Assembly (NCBI GenBank): GCA_029243845.1
Contig: JAQWRF010000025.1
Span: 1-8,384 of the forward strand
DNA: 8,384 nt
Direction: 5' to 3'
Source of the DNA: Planctomycetota bacterium
GTDB taxonomy: Bacteria > Planctomycetota > UBA1135
Both the position numbers and the translations under genes were made by a program. The notes beneath the pieces are model-generated. The model ran no database searches. It was not told the DNA's origin and saw only the letters and a program-made list of their open reading frames with translations. This document shows positions 7,028 through 8,384 of this stretch, in pieces. Numbering within the stretch: the first letter of the stretch is position 1; each line of letters begins with the position of its first letter.

Positions 7028-7998
7028 TATTTCCACCCTAGAACGGTTTCTATGTCCACTAACTCGAAATCACAAATTTTGAAATCAGCTTGATGCCTCC
7101 AGAATAATATCCATTGCACGTCGTGATTAGCAGCTATTTGTAATTCTTCTTCGTTGAGGGTGCGCGCGGTATTCATGTTCGTTAATTTACTTAAAGCTCG
7201 TGGATGACTTTTCATGCGCACTTGATCCTTGTAAGGCCGCGTTTCGCTGTAATCTTTTACCCACTGAAAGTATTCGGTTAAGAAAGAAGTTCCATCCCTA
7301 GGCTTATACAAATAAAACCTTCGTGGCGCCAAATAGTAATTCAAGGGTAGAAACCATCGTGCGCGAGCTGCCGTCGTGGATAGCGCTTCGCTTGGTACTA
7401 ATAAAATTCCGTCTCCTGCGGCGGTTACTTTTTCCATGTACTCGACAAATTGGTGCATTTCTGGGTCAAGCCAATGCGGCCAATACGTACGCGCAAAATT
7501 CATATGCATTAGGCCGGCGGCATCGGCATCAGCACTGCTCCATCCAGAGCAGTAGTCGAATAATACTTTTGCCTCAAGGCGTGTCGCTAGCTTTGTGAAA
7601 TCGGCATTGACGTAGTCTTCAGATGGGTAGATTAATACTGCAGCATCGAAATTGCCCTCAATTTCGTCTAGCGCCATGCCATAACTATGAATAGCTGTAA
7701 TGCCCTTACGCTCAAGGGCTTTAGCGAGTTTATCAACGATATCTCGTGGGACGGTTGACGGTACAACCGGGTCAGTGGCCGCATTATCAAGCAATAAAAT
7801 CCGTTTGCCATTGGGATTCGCAAAAATCGAGACAATGAAGCGCGATCCGCCTTGTTTGTTTTGAAATGCGGCAGCACCGTAGCGCGAATGGTCAGGCGCG
7901 AACCCTGTTTTGGCCGCGCCGGCAATGGTGGCAGCCAAAAACGTGAGCACCAACAGCAGAGCCAACGAGTGTATACGGCTTAGTATCGTAAACAGCAT
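7027..7998 (-). CDS. Unrecognised exported or membrane-anchored protein (323 aa)
   Basis: I do not recognise a named family. Residues 9-28 are a hydrophobic segment after MLFTILSRIH, followed by AGAAK, so it is either a cleavable signal peptide (site near 28-29) or a single membrane anchor. The remainder is soluble, with alternating strand- and helix-like stretches such as KRILLLDNA (65-73) and FDAAVLIYPSEDY (117-129). A conspicuous basic-aromatic segment RWFLPLNYYLAPRRFYLYKP lies at 214-233. A Y-x-L-x-P-R-R stretch like this occurs, in my recollection, in uncharacterised proteins encoded beside GT-C glycosyltransferases, but that is weak evidence. Only two cysteines follow the anchor (150 and 309). 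The gene is first in the minus-strand run and its stop overlaps the GT-C start (TAATG), implying coupled synthesis and perhaps a periplasmic partner of that enzyme. The ATG is the only credible start: no start codon lies between it and an upstream in-frame stop. No Shine-Dalgarno is evident. Confidence 0.75.
   Translation of the reverse strand: MLFTILSRIHSLALLLVLTFLAATIAGAAKTGFAPDHSRYGAAAFQNKQGGSRFIVSIFANPNGKRILLLDNAATDPVVPSTVPRDIVDKLAKALERKGITAIHSYGMALDEIEGNFDAAVLIYPSEDYVNADFTKLATRLEAKVLFDYCSGWSSADADAAGLMHMNFARTYWPHWLDPEMHQFVEYMEKVTAAGDGILLVPSEALSTTAARARWFLPLNYYLAPRRFYLYKPRDGTSFLTEYFQWVKDYSETRPYKDQVRMKSHPRALSKLTNMNTARTLNEEELQIAANHDVQWILFWRHQADFKICDFELVDIETVLGWK
7032..7039 (-). promoter_or_regulatory. 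Shine-Dalgarno deciding the GT-C start
   Basis: On the minus strand AGGGTGGA ends four nt before the ATG at 7027. The competing GTG start (7036-7034) is made of bases within this motif, so the ATG is favoured. It lies at the 3' end of the upstream gene, whose stop overlaps the ATG by one base. Confidence 0.6.
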
Positions 7999-8028
7999 AG
8001 GCTTAGGGTAACCTAGAGGGGCACAAAG
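7999..8028. promoter_or_regulatory. 30-bp divergent intergenic region
   Basis: This is the only spacer between the minus-strand run and the plus-strand gene. It holds the plus-strand Shine-Dalgarno AGAGGGG (8015-8021, seven nt before the ATG) and a small inverted repeat TAGG-GTAA-CCTA. It is too short for two full promoters, so promoter elements must lie inside the opposite coding sequence. I saw no convincing -35/-10 pair on either side. Confidence 0.55.
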
Positions 8029-8384
8029 ATGAAATCACCTTCTGTAAAAACATTGAAAATCGTAATGGCCCTCGGCGCCATACCAGCGGTGCTAGCGCTG
8101 CTGCTTGACGACAAGGCGTTACAGCAGTACGACCTTTACATTTCTGCCGTCGTGTCTTTAATAGCATGGTGGTGGGTGACACGTGAAAAGATGGTGGGTG
8201 ACATTAGTGGCATGCCGATTATCTTGGCAGTGATGTTGGCGTCGATGCCAACTATAGTCAGTAGCTTTGCGCCGGGCCCTGTCACAAATGACGAGCACGC
8301 CTACCTTATGCAGGCCGAACTTTTTTCCGCTGGGCAATGGAGTGAACCCTTGGCTGAAGGGGAACTGTCCCGAGCATTCAATCG
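8029..8384 (+). CDS. GT-C type membrane glycosyltransferase, N-terminal part (runs off right edge)
   Basis: The open frame gives 118 residues from MKSPSVKTLKIVMALGAIPA with no stop before the window end. Three hydrophobic segments lie at about 9-27, 36-51 and 62-80. They are followed by PVTNDEHAYLMQAELFSAGQW at 84-104, whose DExAY-x-x-QA core is the first-loop acidic motif of PMT/ArnT-like GT-C glycosyltransferases (Asp88-Glu89 as candidate catalytic acid). Full members have about 450-600 residues, so most of the protein is missing. The ATG is supported by a good Shine-Dalgarno, AGAGGGG, seven nt upstream. It is transcribed away from the minus-strand run and may share regulation with it across the 30-bp gap. 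It is too partial to name a donor or acceptor, and its low similarity by eye to the GT-C protein at 5555-7027 suggests a different specificity rather than a recent duplicate. Confidence 0.75.
   Translation, partial: MKSPSVKTLKIVMALGAIPAVLALLLDDKALQQYDLYISAVVSLIAWWWVTREKMVGDISGMPIILAVMLASMPTIVSSFAPGPVTNDEHAYLMQAELFSAGQWSEPLAEGELSRAFN

Larger units (their letters stand above)
1..7998 (-). other. Putative six-gene operon
   Basis: Six consecutive minus-strand genes are joined by a 1-nt overlap (TAATG), 32 nt, 17 nt, 0 nt (TAAATG) and a 29-nt overlap. No terminator-like hairpin with a T-run or clear internal promoter was seen between them. The compact layout implies co-transcription from a promoter at or inside the divergent gene near 8.03 kb. 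The 3' end lies beyond base 1. Confidence 0.7.

Noticed and set aside
7034..7036. GTG as the start of the GT-C gene
   Set aside because: It lies within the Shine-Dalgarno-like AGGGTGGA that serves the ATG at 7027, and adds only three residues.
7931..8090. Possible sigma-70 promoters for the divergent units
   Set aside because: Several AT-rich hexamers (such as TATACG and TATCGT on the plus strand) occur, but none pairs with a credible -35.

Overview
The window looks like chromosomal DNA from a Gram-negative bacterium of intermediate G+C. A lipoprotein signal, a Pseudomonas-type UDP-glucose dehydrogenase and polytopic glycosyltransferases point to a proteobacterium, perhaps a marine gammaproteobacterium. 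That placement is inference only; the window holds no rRNA, tRNA or other phylogenetic marker.

Nearly all of it is one tightly packed run of genes on the minus strand. In transcription order from about 8.0 kb down to base 1 these are: an unrecognised signal-anchored protein (7998-7027), a GT-C type membrane glycosyltransferase (7027-5555), an alkaline-phosphatase-superfamily 'sulfatase' lipoprotein with Thr at the usual Cys/Ser nucleophile position (5522-4095), UDP-glucose 6-dehydrogenase (4077-2758), a long divergent transketolase (2757-409), and the N-terminal 145 residues of a DUF3050 protein (437 to beyond base 1). Junctions are -1, +32, +17, 0 and -29 nt, so the six genes very probably form an operon with translational coupling. 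A second GT-C type glycosyltransferase starts divergently at 8029 and leaves the window at the right edge. Only 30 bp separate the two divergent start codons.

The upstream half reads as a cell-envelope glycan module. Ugd would supply UDP-glucuronate, the GT-C proteins would transfer sugars from lipid-linked donors on the periplasmic side, and the lipoprotein could cleave or transfer a phosphate or sulfate ester on the product. The downstream pair (transketolase and DUF3050) is less obviously connected. The transketolase keeps nearly all catalytic and sugar-phosphate-binding residues but has Glu for Asp in the thiamine-diphosphate metal motif. Within the DUF3050 coding sequence there is a striking long hairpin (350-386). 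No RNA genes, insertion sequences, CRISPR arrays or intrinsic terminators were seen, and no gene-free stretch exceeds 32 bp.
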